DNA from: Marininema mesophilum
GTDB lineage: Bacteria > Bacillota > Bacilli > Thermoactinomycetales > DSM-45169
DNA: 64,000 bases
Direction: 5' to 3'
Assembly: GCF_900106775.1 (NCBI RefSeq)
Contig: NZ_FNNQ01000007.1
Span: forward strand, 1-64,000
Shown: positions 42,931-52,370 of the stretch, piece after piece
How the letters are laid out: each line of letters opens with the position of its first letter
Numbering within the stretch: position 1 is the first letter of the stretch
Translations under genes and position numbers: made by a program
Notes under the pieces: generated by a model
The model's database searches: none
The model's input: the letters and a program-made list of their open reading frames with translations, nothing else
Told to the model about the DNA's origin: nothing

Positions 42931-44178
42931 TTGAAGAAAAGTCGCTGGGCCGGATTGTTGGCTATGCTAATGGTGTTAGGGTTGATGGGAACCACCGGAG
43001 TGAGTGGAAAACCGGAGCATATAAAAAATGGGGTAAAGACAGGGTTGCAAATATTATTAGAGAATCCCAGTCTAGTAGAAGGAAAAAAAGTAGGCTTGAT
43101 TACCAATCCTACAGGGATCACCTCTTCCTATGAACATGGTTTAGATGCGATGCTAAGGCAAGGGATCAATGTTGTGAAGGTATACGGGCCGGAGCATGGA
43201 GTCCGGGGAACTGAGCAGGCAGGAGATACACCAGGCTCCTTTGAAGATCCACGCACAGGGCTTCCTTTTATCAACCTCTACGGAAAACAGCCTCAGGAGA
43301 TGATTCCCCTTTTTTCCGGAGTCGATGTACTCGTCTTTGATATTCAGGATGTCGGAACCCGCTATTACACCTATATCTATACAATGGCATATGCGATGGA
43401 GGCCGCAGCTCAGGCGGGTAAACCTTTTGTCGTATTGGATCGGCCCAATCCGATAGGCGGTACACGAATAGAAGGGCCTGTCTTAGATCCTGCTTATAGT
43501 TCCTTCGTAGGACTTTATCCAATCCCCCAACGCCATGGGATGACAGTAGGTGAGTTGGCCCAGATGTTTCGCGGGGAATTTTTAACCCACAAGCCCGAAT
43601 TACAGGTCATTCGCATGAAGAGGTGGCACCGAAAAGAACGTTATACAGACACCGATCTTCCCTGGGTACCCCCTTCCCCGAATATGCCCACACTGGACAC
43701 CGCTTTGGTTTATTCCGGTACAGGAATGATTGAGGGGACCAATCTCTCTGAAGGCCGCGGGTCAACTCGCCCCTTTGAACTCCTTGGTGCCCCCTACATT
43801 AAGGGCTGGGAATGGGCAGAGGAACTTAATAAAGCAAAGCTACCGGGAGTTTCTTTCCGTGAGGCGGCTTTCACCCCTACATTTTCTAAGTATCAAGGGC
43901 AGACAGTGACAGGTGTACAGGTGTACGTCACAGATTCGCGGATATTTCGTCCCACATTGACGGGGTTAACCATTCTTGAAACAGTGAAGAGACTTTATCC
44001 TAAGGACTTTGCATGGCGAAAGGATGGAGACTCTTATTGGATCGATAAGCTGACTGGATCGGATCGTGTTCGCAAAGGGATCGATGCGGGCGAGTCAGCA
44101 AAAACGATAGAGGCGAAATTTAATAGGGAACTAGATGTTTTTAAAATAAAGCGAGCAACCTATCTCTTATATCGATAA
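42931..44178 (+). CDS. namZ: Exo-beta-N-acetylmuramidase NamZ (DUF1343)
   Basis: NamZ releases MurNAc from the non-reducing end of peptidoglycan fragments outside the cell (GH171). The first 26 residues are a signal peptide (MKKSRWAG, a hydrophobic core, then TTGVSG). GLITNPTGIT, VYGPEHGVRG, DVLVFDIQDVGTRYYTYIYTM (seen as VFDIQDVGTRYYTY) and EGTNLSEGRGSTRPFE are the family blocks. 415 aa. TTG 42931 lies 10 nt after GGAGGAG; GTG 42922 is too close. In this genome it might supply GlcNAc/MurNAc sugars to PTS permeases such as the one at 7247. Confidence 0.88.
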   Translation: MKKSRWAGLLAMLMVLGLMGTTGVSGKPEHIKNGVKTGLQILLENPSLVEGKKVGLITNPTGITSSYEHGLDAMLRQGINVVKVYGPEHGVRGTEQAGDTPGSFEDPRTGLPFINLYGKQPQEMIPLFSGVDVLVFDIQDVGTRYYTYIYTMAYAMEAAAQAGKPFVVLDRPNPIGGTRIEGPVLDPAYSSFVGLYPIPQRHGMTVGELAQMFRGEFLTHKPELQVIRMKRWHRKERYTDTDLPWVPPSPNMPTLDTALVYSGTGMIEGTNLSEGRGSTRPFELLGAPYIKGWEWAEELNKAKLPGVSFREAAFTPTFSKYQGQTVTGVQVYVTDSRIFRPTLTGLTILETVKRLYPKDFAWRKDGDSYWIDKLTGSDRVRKGIDAGESAKTIEAKFNRELDVFKIKRATYLLYR

Positions 44179-44242
44179 TCTATTCCTTTGATCAACCATT
44201 TCCCGGGCAATTTGGATAAAAGAAGATATCTAATGAAAATTG

Positions 44243-44271
44243 TTGACATAGTATATGATCCTTTGTATAAT
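44243..44271 (+). promoter_or_regulatory. tRNA operon promoter
   Basis: TTGACA (44243-44248), 17-nt spacer, TATAAT (44266-44271): a perfect sigma-A promoter, about 15-20 nt before the first tRNA. Confidence 0.9.
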
Positions 44272-44292
44272 CATATTTGTGCTTAGGAATGA

Positions 44293-44367
<75 letters not shown>

Positions 44368-44435
44368 AATGAAAACCAAAGGGGAAGGGTAGCAGGTATG
44401 AGGCAAGTATCCTCCTGTCCTCCCCTTTTGAATGT

Positions 44436-44512
44436 GGCGGCGTAGCTCAACTGGTTAGAGCGTACGGTTCATACCCGTGAGGTTGGGGGTTCGAGACCCT
44501 CCGCCGCTACCA
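44436..44512 (+). tRNA. tRNA-Met (elongator, anticodon CAT)
   Basis: A 77-nt cloverleaf with encoded CCA; acceptor GGCGGCG pairs with CGCCGCT over its length, the anticodon loop is TTCATAC, and the T arm is GGGGGTTCGAGACCC. It closely resembles B. subtilis tRNA-Met, though a CAT anticodon could also mark lysidine-modified tRNA-Ile2. Confidence 0.9.
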
Positions 44513-44516
44513 AGGG

Positions 44517-44571
44517 AAGGCGAGGTTGATCCCCAGAACAGGGAAACATTCGCCTTTTTTTATGTCCCTTG
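44517..44571 (+). terminator. Terminator after the tRNAs
   Basis: AAGGCGA and TCGCCTT pair across a long loop and are followed by TTTTTT. Confidence 0.75.
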
Positions 44572-44658
44572 AGAGGGACTCCTTGGTTGGGAGATCCACT
44601 ATAAGGGAATCCTAGGATGAGGTCGGCTTGCTGGAACAGCGGGTGTAGGGGTGGTATT

Positions 44659-45147
44659 GTGGATGTCTCCATAAAAAAGATCAAATTTACGACGATCAAC
44701 AAGACCTACACTGAGTTGGTACGGGATTGGCGGGGGCGTCACTGCTTTGCTACCCAGTATTCCAACCCTGACGGAAAACGGATTTTTCTTACCTGGTACT
44801 TCGTCAAAAAAGGGTATACCATCTCAAAGGTATTTCTTAAATCAGGGGAATTCCTCTACTATTATTGTGATGTAATGGAGATGCGCCAGGTAGGAAGACT
44901 CCGATACGTCATGGTAGATCTCCTGTTGGATTTGATCGTCTACCCAGATGGTCGCTACCATCTGATTGATGTGGATGAGTTTTCGGCTGCAATTGACAAA
45001 GGGCAGTTGAAAAAGCGGCAACAGGTGCATACATTGCAAACTCTGGATAAGATGATCCGCATGCAGACCAATCGAACCTTTATTCCGCGATATATCCATG
45101 AAGCAACGATGTTTCCTCTCTCGGACTCCTCTCAACAGAAGAGTTGA
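44659..45147 (+). CDS. DUF402-domain protein
   Basis: A 162-aa member of the DUF402 family, some of whose members are nucleoside diphosphatases or RNA-binding-domain partners; the function here is not known. GEFLYYYCDVMEM and LDLIVYPDGRYHLIDVDEF (seen as LIVYPDGRYHLIDVDE) are the conserved acidic blocks, with the D/E residues likely to bind metal. The GTG follows TAGGGGTGG. It sits after the tRNAs where B. subtilis has yabR, and has its own terminator. Confidence 0.8.
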   Translation: MDVSIKKIKFTTINKTYTELVRDWRGRHCFATQYSNPDGKRIFLTWYFVKKGYTISKVFLKSGEFLYYYCDVMEMRQVGRLRYVMVDLLLDLIVYPDGRYHLIDVDEFSAAIDKGQLKKRQQVHTLQTLDKMIRMQTNRTFIPRYIHEATMFPLSDSSQQKS

Positions 45148-45177
45148 TCATTCGATGATTCCTCAGGGAGAAGAATG

Positions 45178-45204
45178 AAACCGCCTGATACAAGGCGGTT
45201 TTTT
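45178..45204 (+). terminator. Terminator after the DUF402 gene
   Basis: AAACCGCC and GGCGGTTT pair perfectly around TGATACAA, followed by TTTT. Confidence 0.9.
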
Positions 45205-45445
45205 ATATTGATTTTTGTCAGTGAATTGTTTGGAAAAGAGTTTTTTTCACCAGTTTTGTCGCAGAAGAGAGGATTTCGTGCCGCCTCGACAGAGAAGGAC
45301 ACTGACTGTCAGGCATAATAAAGGGAAGAAAAGGGAACGTTCGTACTCATTTTGGTGAGTGTGTTTTGGCTTTCTTCCATAGGTGCAATCGATTAAAAAA
45401 GTAGTTGGTAAATTGTCGGAAAGTTTTTTTTCTTTAGCAGTCATT

Positions 45446-45479
45446 ATGACAAACTTATCTATTCCTATCCAGCTATAAT
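45446..45479 (+). promoter_or_regulatory. Candidate Spo0A-dependent spoIIE promoter
   Basis: TATAAT at 45474-45479 with ATGACA at 45446-45451, a 22-nt spacer. The overlong spacing recalls B. subtilis spoIIE and spoIIG promoters, which need Spo0A. Near-match 0A boxes (6 of 7) are TGACAAA at 45447, TGTCGGA at 45414, TGTCGCA at 45257 and, reversed, CTCGACA at 45285. The rest of 45205-45445 is AT-rich without a gene. Confidence 0.5.
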
Positions 45480-45514
45480 CAGAGCTACACGAATTGGACA
45501 AGGGGTGGATGAAA

Positions 45515-47974
45515 ATGCAAATGCGACTCTCGCAACTGGGATCGATCATCAATCGGTCCGTTGGAAAAGAGCGACAGAAGATTTCCCGGCGAAGGATTGG
45601 CATCTTTGCGACATGGGACATCCCCATTCTTATCATGGGATTTTTATTAGGCAGAGCGATGATCTTGGATACCGTCTCCCCTTTTGCGGTCGCATACATG
45701 GGGGTGATAATGCATCTTTATCGAAGGCAATGGCCCTTAGCCATGATTTCACTCATCCTAGGAGCCTCTACGTTGGGGCTGACACATGTCGCATGGATTA
45801 CTGGCGTACTCATCTGGTTACTCATTATGCAAAAACTTTTTACACTATTGGGGAAGGGGCAGCTCAATTACTCGCCCTTTGTTGTATTAATCACCAGCGT
45901 AGGGGCCCACCTTTTGCGACTTTACATAGAAGGGTGGACCCCCTTCGGGGGGATGATGGCGGGAGTGGACGTATTACTTTCATTCATCCTCACCTTTATT
46001 TTCGTCCAATCCCTACCCCTCTTCACTGTACGGCGGCAAAAATTTTCCCTGCGGTATGAAGAGATTATCTGTTTGGTCATTTTAGCAGCATCTGTGGTGT
46101 CAGGTACCATCGGGTGGAATATTTCGGATATGTCCGTTATCAATGTGGTCTCTCGTTATCTCATTATGCTATTAGCACTGGCGGGCGGGGGTATGCTAGG
46201 TGCTTCAGTGGGTGTGATAACAGGGATGATCATGAGCTTGTCGGATATCGAGGCATTAACTCAGGTAGGTTTACTCGCTTTCGCTGGTTTATTAGCGGGG
46301 TTGTTTCGAGAAGGGAGACGCTGGGGGGTAGCGGTAGGATTTATGCTGGGGACATCCATCCTCGCTCTCTACGGTGGCGGGACAACAGAGATTTGGACCT
46401 CTCTTAGGGAATCGGTATTAGCGATGATTTGCTTTCTGATAACCCCGCGAGGAATTTTACATGCGATGGGTCGATTTATTCCAGGGACATCTGAGAACGA
46501 AACATCCCAGCAGGAATACGTTCGTCGCCTCCGTGAAGTGACTGCGGCGAAGGTAGAGCAGTTTCAAGAGCTTTTTGGTGAGTTATCGAAGAGCTTTCGC
46601 GAAGATGCCAATCGAGCATCGCGCAAGGATGAGAACCATATGAACCAGTTCATCGATGGAGTGGCAGAGCGCTCCTGCAAGTCCTGTCATCTATACCGAC
46701 AGTGCTGGGAGAAAAACTTTGTAGCCACTTACAATGGGATGACGGATCTTATGGCTAGGGTTGAAATGAATGGAGTGGACGAGCCTATAGCCATTCCCCG
46801 TTCCTGGTCAGATCACTGTGTGAAAGGAGAAAAAGTGCTGGAGCAAATCCAGGAAGAGTATGCCTCCTATGAGCAGGATCTGATGTGGAGAGAGCGGATG
46901 AAAGAATCAAAAAGGCTTGTTTCAGAGCAACTAGAAGGGGTAGCAGGAGTAATGGCGGACCTGGCGAAGGAGATTCGAACGGAAACCCAGGTAATGGCCG
47001 CTCAGGAAGAACAGATTCATCAAGCCCTAGAAGATTTGGGGCTATCGATACAGCGGGTAGAAGTGATCAATTTAGAGGAGGGTAGAGTGGAGATTGAGGT
47101 AACTATGCCGCACAGTGATGCCTTAGACGAGTGTCGTAAACTGGTAGCGCCATTATTGACGGAGATCGTGGGGGAACCGATCAGTGTCCAAGGAAAAATG
47201 GTGCATGGCCGTTCGACGGGCTCTTCAATTACCCTAGGGTCCGCACAGCGCTTTGAAATGAAGACAGGTGCGGCAGGTGCGGCAAAAGGTGGACAATGGC
47301 TTTCGGGGGATAGCTATTGTTCCATGAATGTAGGGACTGGGAAATACGCCGTCGCCTTAAGCGATGGGATGGGGAACGGAACCCGGGCCCAAGAGGAGTC
47401 AAGTGCAGCCTTGGCGCTTCTTAAACAGCTACTTACTGCGGGGATGGATGAGGAGAAGGCGGTAACCACCATCAATTCCATCCTAAGTCTGCGCTCGACT
47501 GATGAGATGTTTGCTACCATCGATTTAGCGATGGTGGATTTAAACACTGCCAAATCCCGTTTCCTAAAAATCGGATCAACACCCGGTTTTATAAAGCGGG
47601 GGGATGAGGTACTTGGTGTATCCGCGGGTAATCCACCGCTGGGAATCTTGCGCAACATTGAGGTGGATGCGTTGGATATGCAATTGATGCCGGGAGATCT
47701 CTTAATCATGGTGACGGATGGGATCTATGACGCTCCGCGATTTATGTCCAATCGCGAAGCCCATCTGAAGCGTCTTATTGCCGACATCGACACCAAAGAT
47801 CCTCAAGGATTTGCCGATTGTCTGTTAGAGAAAGTAGTCCGTCATCATGAGGGGGACATCGATGACGATATGACGGTACTTGTGGCACGGGTGGAGCGGC
47901 ATGTACCTGAGTGGGCAACTATCCGCATGCCAGGGGTTGGACGGCTCTCTCGTAAGCATGTGGCAGGAATGTGA
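45515..47974 (+). CDS. spoIIE: Stage II sporulation protein E
   Basis: Membrane phosphatase that dephosphorylates SpoIIAA in the forespore, freeing sigma-F, and takes part in the polar septum. The N-terminal third has about ten hydrophobic segments (residues 25-320), followed by a central FtsZ-interaction region (about 320-570) with cysteine-rich ERSCKSCHLYRQCWEK, and a C-terminal PP2C domain (about 585-810) with DGMGNG at 617-622 and MVTDGIYD. About 819 aa. ATG 45515 lies 6 nt after AGGGGTGG; the frame opens 21 nt earlier. yabS and yabT, next in B. subtilis, are absent. Confidence 0.95.
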   Translation: MQMRLSQLGSIINRSVGKERQKISRRRIGIFATWDIPILIMGFLLGRAMILDTVSPFAVAYMGVIMHLYRRQWPLAMISLILGASTLGLTHVAWITGVLIWLLIMQKLFTLLGKGQLNYSPFVVLITSVGAHLLRLYIEGWTPFGGMMAGVDVLLSFILTFIFVQSLPLFTVRRQKFSLRYEEIICLVILAASVVSGTIGWNISDMSVINVVSRYLIMLLALAGGGMLGASVGVITGMIMSLSDIEALTQVGLLAFAGLLAGLFREGRRWGVAVGFMLGTSILALYGGGTTEIWTSLRESVLAMICFLITPRGILHAMGRFIPGTSENETSQQEYVRRLREVTAAKVEQFQELFGELSKSFREDANRASRKDENHMNQFIDGVAERSCKSCHLYRQCWEKNFVATYNGMTDLMARVEMNGVDEPIAIPRSWSDHCVKGEKVLEQIQEEYASYEQDLMWRERMKESKRLVSEQLEGVAGVMADLAKEIRTETQVMAAQEEQIHQALEDLGLSIQRVEVINLEEGRVEIEVTMPHSDALDECRKLVAPLLTEIVGEPISVQGKMVHGRSTGSSITLGSAQRFEMKTGAAGAAKGGQWLSGDSYCSMNVGTGKYAVALSDGMGNGTRAQEESSAALALLKQLLTAGMDEEKAVTTINSILSLRSTDEMFATIDLAMVDLNTAKSRFLKIGSTPGFIKRGDEVLGVSAGNPPLGILRNIEVDALDMQLMPGDLLIMVTDGIYDAPRFMSNREAHLKRLIADIDTKDPQGFADCLLEKVVRHHEGDIDDDMTVLVARVERHVPEWATIRMPGVGRLSRKHVAGM

Positions 47975-48084
47975 AGATTTTTAGCCTGAAAGCCTCATAA
48001 ATTGAATCAGGGAGTAAAAAAGATTACAATTGTCGATAAGGTTTCATGAGTAAAAGTTCCTGCTTGAAATCGATGGAGTGGGGT

Positions 48085-48117
48085 ATATTACCCGGGGATG
48101 GATCCCCCGGGTAATAT
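48085..48117. repeat. 13-bp perfect inverted repeat upstream of tilS
   Basis: ATATTACCCGGGG and CCCCGGGTAATAT around ATGGATC; no T run follows. It ends 26 nt before the tilS start codon. It could be a transcript end for spoIIE or an operator. Confidence 0.65.
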
Positions 48118-48143
48118 TGCTATCTATGGGGGTGGAGAAGAGC

Positions 48144-49553
48144 GTGTTGCAGGAGATGAGATGGTGGATCGATCAGCACAATTTATTACCTAGAGAAAGC
48201 CATGTATTAGTAGGCGTCTCTGGGGGAGCAGACTCCCTCGCTTTACTCCACGCCCTAGGAGAACTAGCCCCGCGGTATCAGTGGAGGCTTACTGCAGTCC
48301 ATGTGGAGCATGGGCTACGTAGAGAGGAAAGCCTCGAGGATGCGAAGTTTGTTGTACAAATGGCTAAAAATTGGGGGATCCCTGTTGTTGTTGAGTGTGT
48401 CCGGGTAGAGGATACATTGAAAAAAAAGGGGGGAAATAAGCAGGATGTGGCTCGTAGACTTCGTTACGACGCATTTGCTCGTGTAGCTACTGAACGGAAT
48501 GTTGATGTACTTGCCCTTGCCCATCATGCAGATGATCAAGTAGAAACCGTGCTCATGCGCATTTTACGGGGAACATCCCCAGCAGGACTAGTTGGCATCC
48601 CTCTTTCCCGTGAATGGAGTGATCTTCGCCTTGTGCGTCCCTTGCTTGGCGTGACACGTGAAGAAGTAGAGGCCTATTGTGTAGAAAAGGGCCTTACTCC
48701 TCGTGAGGATGCGAGCAATCAGGACGTTAATTATACAAGGAACCGAATTCGCTTGGAGTTGTTGCCACTTCTTGAGACATATAACCCTCGTGTGCGTGAG
48801 TCGATTCTCCAATTATCCAATTTGGCCCAGGGTGAAGTCTCTCATTGGAAGCCATTGGAGGAAAGGGCGTGGAAAGAGGTAGTTGTCAAGGAGATGGAGG
48901 GTTGGATCACCCTTGATATTAAACGCCTCAACACGCTGGATATCGCTTTACAAAGAAGGGTGATTAAACTAATATTAAATTGTCTTGTGAAAAAAGAAGC
49001 AAATTTTTCGATCCATCATGCTGTAGAAGGGATTCGAAACCTTATCATTGGATCTAATCCCGCGGCAACCCTTTATCTACCTGGGGAGATGAAGGCTGAA
49101 CGGGAGTACGATTGCCTACATGTTTTTTGTAAACCCCAGGAGCGATCCACCTCTACTTTAACTCACCCTCTTCAACCCCTTCATCTTCACATTCCTGGAA
49201 AAACGGAATTACCCTACGGGACATTCCGGGCTTGGACGAGTTCCCAGTTGCCCCCTGATTTAGAGGATAACTGTGCTGTATTTGACCTGGCCGTGTTGCA
49301 GGAACCTCTTACTGTCCGATTTCGCCGTCCTGGTGATCGGATACGGCCAAAGGGTCTCCATGGAAGAAAAAAGGTGAAGGATATTCTTATCGATGCGAAG
49401 GTTCCGAAGCGAAAACGGGATCGTATTCCCTTGGTATTTCACGGAGAAGAGATCCTATGGATCCCAGGGCTTGTACGATCAGAATGGGCATTAGTGGATA
49501 GGGATACAACAACGCATCTCATCCTATCCTGGAAGTGGGACATCGTTAGGTAA
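48144..49553 (+). CDS. tilS: tRNA-Ile lysidine synthetase
   Basis: Converts C34 of tRNA-Ile (CAT) to lysidine so that it reads AUA. The PP-loop SGGADS is at residues 26-31, LALAHHADDQVETVLMRILRG (seen as AHHADDQVET) follows, and the C-terminal TilS domains cover about 330-469. 469 aa from GTG 48144, 6 nt after GGTGGAG; the frame upstream runs into the inverted repeat. hprT follows 49 nt later. Confidence 0.93.
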   Translation: MLQEMRWWIDQHNLLPRESHVLVGVSGGADSLALLHALGELAPRYQWRLTAVHVEHGLRREESLEDAKFVVQMAKNWGIPVVVECVRVEDTLKKKGGNKQDVARRLRYDAFARVATERNVDVLALAHHADDQVETVLMRILRGTSPAGLVGIPLSREWSDLRLVRPLLGVTREEVEAYCVEKGLTPREDASNQDVNYTRNRIRLELLPLLETYNPRVRESILQLSNLAQGEVSHWKPLEERAWKEVVVKEMEGWITLDIKRLNTLDIALQRRVIKLILNCLVKKEANFSIHHAVEGIRNLIIGSNPAATLYLPGEMKAEREYDCLHVFCKPQERSTSTLTHPLQPLHLHIPGKTELPYGTFRAWTSSQLPPDLEDNCAVFDLAVLQEPLTVRFRRPGDRIRPKGLHGRKKVKDILIDAKVPKRKRDRIPLVFHGEEILWIPGLVRSEWALVDRDTTTHLILSWKWDIVR

Positions 49554-49602
49554 GATGGTACGTGATTGCACTGCTTACATATTTCGTTCAGGAGGTACCC
49601 CC

Positions 49603-50148
49603 ATGCATGATGACATCCAAGAGATCTTATATTCCGAAGAAGCTATCCAGAGCAAAGTGAAAGAGTTGGGCGAGAAGATCACACGGGATTATAAAGATAA
49701 GAACCCGCTGTGTATCTGTGTATTGAAGGGAGCAGCTCCTTTCATGGCCGATCTTGTACGCCAGATCGATACATACCTGGAGATGGACTTTATGGCTGTT
49801 TCCAGCTATGGAGCATCTACAGAATCCTCTGGAGTCGTACGGATTATTAAAGATTTGGATACGCCAGTAGAAAACCGTCACGTGCTCGTGATCGAGGATA
49901 TCATCGACAGTGGATTAACATTGAATTATCTTTTGGATCTATTGCAAGGGAGGAATGTTGCCTCCACGAAAGTGGTTACACTATTAGATAAACCAAGCCG
50001 TCGTACTACTGGAATGAAGCCGGACTACTCAGGTTTTGAAGTTCCTGACGCCTTTGTCGTAGGTTATGGGATGGATTATATGGAGAAATACCGCAACCTT
50101 CCGTACATAGGTGTTCTGAAAAAAGCGATCTATACCGATCAAGTTTGA
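49603..50148 (+). CDS. hprT: Hypoxanthine-guanine phosphoribosyltransferase
   Basis: Purine salvage enzyme making IMP or GMP with PRPP. VLVIEDIIDSGLT is the PRPP motif (about residues 96-108), LKGAAPFMADL lies upstream and VVGYGMDYMEKYRNLPYIG near the end (seen as GYGMDYMEKYRNLPY). 181 aa from ATG 49603, 6 nt after AGGAGG. tilS-hprT-ftsH is a conserved order in Bacillota. Confidence 0.95.
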   Translation: MHDDIQEILYSEEAIQSKVKELGEKITRDYKDKNPLCICVLKGAAPFMADLVRQIDTYLEMDFMAVSSYGASTESSGVVRIIKDLDTPVENRHVLVIEDIIDSGLTLNYLLDLLQGRNVASTKVVTLLDKPSRRTTGMKPDYSGFEVPDAFVVGYGMDYMEKYRNLPYIGVLKKAIYTDQV

Positions 50149-50153
50149 GTTAG

Positions 50154-50182
50154 TTGTGACCCCATATTCGCTGTGGTAAAAT
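50154..50182 (+). promoter_or_regulatory. ftsH promoter
   Basis: TTGTGA (50154-50159), 17-nt spacer, TAAAAT (50177-50182), about 33 nt before the ftsH start codon. Confidence 0.6.
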
Positions 50183-50214
50183 GATGAAAGTGGTATTTTG
50201 AGAGGAGGTCAAGG

Positions 50215-52185
50215 ATGAAAAGCATCTTCCGGAATTCCGGATTATATATTATTCTCATCCTTGTCTGCGTCGGGATTGTAAACGTTGTATACAACCAAAG
50301 GGCGGAGACGGAACAGTTAACCTATACGAATTACCAGCAGAAGCTGTCGGCCGGACAGATCTCTGAGGTCACCGTTCGTCCGGAGGGTAACACATATCGC
50401 ATTGAAGGTAAGTATAAAGCGAACCCGGGTAAGACGTTTATCACCAATGGGCCTTATTCCGTTGGTAGTGACGTGGTTGCTGATTTAGAAAATGCGGATA
50501 AAAAGTTTGGCACCAAAACGAAGTTTAACCCATCCAAAGGACAATCCCTTTGGCTCACTTTTTTCACATCGATCATTCCCTTTATCATCATCTTGTTGCT
50601 GTTCTTCTTCTTGATGAACCAGGCCCAGGGTGGCGGTAATCGCGTAATGAACTTCGGTAAGTCGAAGGCGAAGATGTACAACGAAGAGAAGAAGAAGGTT
50701 ACCTTCGGGGATGTTGCAGGTGCCGATGAAGAAAAGGCGGAGCTAGTCGAGGTCGTCGACTTCTTGAAGGATCCACGAAGGTTCGCCGCTGTTGGTGCTC
50801 GTATTCCGAAGGGGGTACTACTTGTTGGGCCTCCAGGAACGGGTAAAACCTTGATTGCACGTGCAGTTGCTGGTGAAGCAGGGGTTCCCTTCTTTAGCAT
50901 TAGTGGTTCTGACTTTGTGGAGATGTTCGTAGGTGTGGGTGCTTCCCGCGTTCGAGATCTTTTTGAACAGGCGAAGAAGAATGCTCCTTGTATCATTTTT
51001 ATCGATGAGATCGATGCAGTGGGACGTCAACGTGGGGCGGGTCTTGGTGGCGGCCATGATGAACGTGAGCAAACCTTGAACCAGTTGCTTGTTGAGATGG
51101 ATGGTTTTGGTGCAAACGAAGGAATCATCATGATCGCGGCTACTAACCGCCCGGATATTCTAGACCCTGCACTCTTGCGTCCGGGCCGATTTGATCGTCA
51201 GATCACGGTGAATCGCCCCGATGTTATTGGACGGGAAGCCGTGCTGAAAGTGCATGCGCGGAATAAGCCCTTGGCAGAGGATGTCCGCCTTGATAGGATT
51301 GCCCAGCGTACCACCGGCTTCACAGGTGCAGATTTGGAAAATCTCTTGAATGAAGCTGCTCTGTTGACGGCTCGTCGGCAAAAGAAAAAGATAACCATGT
51401 CCGAAATCGAAGAGGCTATTGATCGCGTCATCGCTGGTCCAGAGAAGAAAAGCCGGGTCATTAGCGAAATAGAGAAGAGAACGATTATCTACCACGAAGG
51501 TGGTCATGCGGTAGTCGGCTACTTCCTTGAAAATGCAGATACCGTGCATAAGATTACGGTAGTTCCACGCGGTCAAGCAGGCGGCTATGTAGTCATGTTG
51601 CCGAAGGAAGATCGTTTCTTGATGACAAAGAGCGAACTTCTCGACCGGGTGACTGGTCTCTTAGGTGGACGGGCCGCGGAAGAGGTTGTCTTCAATGAGA
51701 TTAGTACAGGAGCTCACAATGACTTTGAAAAGGCAACTGCTATTGTTCGGAGTATGATTACAGAGTATGGAATGAGTAAGCGTCTCGCTCCGATGCAGTT
51801 CGGACGAAATCAAGGGGGGCAGGTCTTCCTGGGCCGTGATTTCAATTCAGAACAAAACTATTCCGATGCAGTTGCCTATGAGATCGATCAAGAAATGCAA
51901 GAATTGATTACAACCTGTTATAACAAGGCAAAAGAGATTCTTCTGGAAAAACGGGATCTTCTTGAAATCGTTGCACAAACCTTGTATAAAAAAGAAACCC
52001 TTGATGTGGATGAGATTAAACAACTGATGGAGAATGGCAAATTGGATAATCCTATACCTGACTCCGATGTCTCTGTAAACATTCAGGGTAAGGACGAAGA
52101 CAGTACTAAATCCGCTCCTGGACCCTTGGAACAGGATGTAGATGATAAGAAGCCTGAAGGTGAAGATCCTAAGAATGAAGGTTAA
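50215..52185 (+). CDS. ftsH: ATP-dependent zinc metalloprotease FtsH
   Basis: Membrane AAA protease for quality control. Two membrane segments (about 9-26 and 113-134) flank a small extracellular domain. Walker A GPPGTGKT is at 205-212, the pore-loop FVEMFVGVGASRVRDLF follows, and the zinc site HEGGH is at 427-431. The C-terminal tail (about 620-656) is acidic and disordered. 656 aa. ATG after GAGGAGG. Confidence 0.97.
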   Translation: MKSIFRNSGLYIILILVCVGIVNVVYNQRAETEQLTYTNYQQKLSAGQISEVTVRPEGNTYRIEGKYKANPGKTFITNGPYSVGSDVVADLENADKKFGTKTKFNPSKGQSLWLTFFTSIIPFIIILLLFFFLMNQAQGGGNRVMNFGKSKAKMYNEEKKKVTFGDVAGADEEKAELVEVVDFLKDPRRFAAVGARIPKGVLLVGPPGTGKTLIARAVAGEAGVPFFSISGSDFVEMFVGVGASRVRDLFEQAKKNAPCIIFIDEIDAVGRQRGAGLGGGHDEREQTLNQLLVEMDGFGANEGIIMIAATNRPDILDPALLRPGRFDRQITVNRPDVIGREAVLKVHARNKPLAEDVRLDRIAQRTTGFTGADLENLLNEAALLTARRQKKKITMSEIEEAIDRVIAGPEKKSRVISEIEKRTIIYHEGGHAVVGYFLENADTVHKITVVPRGQAGGYVVMLPKEDRFLMTKSELLDRVTGLLGGRAAEEVVFNEISTGAHNDFEKATAIVRSMITEYGMSKRLAPMQFGRNQGGQVFLGRDFNSEQNYSDAVAYEIDQEMQELITTCYNKAKEILLEKRDLLEIVAQTLYKKETLDVDEIKQLMENGKLDNPIPDSDVSVNIQGKDEDSTKSAPGPLEQDVDDKKPEGEDPKNEG

Positions 52186-52194
52186 GTATCTCAT

Positions 52195-52230
52195 ACAAAA
52201 AGGATGCTCCAAAATGAGCATCCTTTTTGT
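52195..52230 (+). terminator. Terminator after ftsH
   Basis: ACAAAAAGGATGCTC and GAGCATCCTTTTTGT pair perfectly (15 bp) around CAAAAT. Confidence 0.93.
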
Positions 52231-52335
52231 ATGGAAAAAATAGAGTGTAGGCTATTTGACCTAGTGTCGGACGATCATAGTAGGACTTTGAGCTTAACGT
52301 GGTTGTTGTTACCTGTTGGATGTTGAACTTGAGCG

Positions 52336-52364
52336 TTGTCCTAAACAAACGGACTGTGTATGCT
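52336..52364 (+). promoter_or_regulatory. Promoter of the candidate small RNA
   Basis: TTGTCC (52336-52341), 17-nt spacer, TATGCT (52359-52364). Four of six -35 positions and four of six -10 positions match consensus; spacing is ideal. Confidence 0.5.
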
Positions 52365-52370
52365 AACGAC

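Noticed and set aside
44469..44702. A reverse-strand ORF ending GLEPPTSRV over the second tRNA
   Set aside because: This peptide end is a well-known artefact of translating tRNA genes in the reverse frame; the tRNA explains the bases.
48033..48040. A TGTCGAT 0A-like box after spoIIE
   Set aside because: A single 6-of-7 match in an intergenic gap with no promoter nearby is expected by chance.
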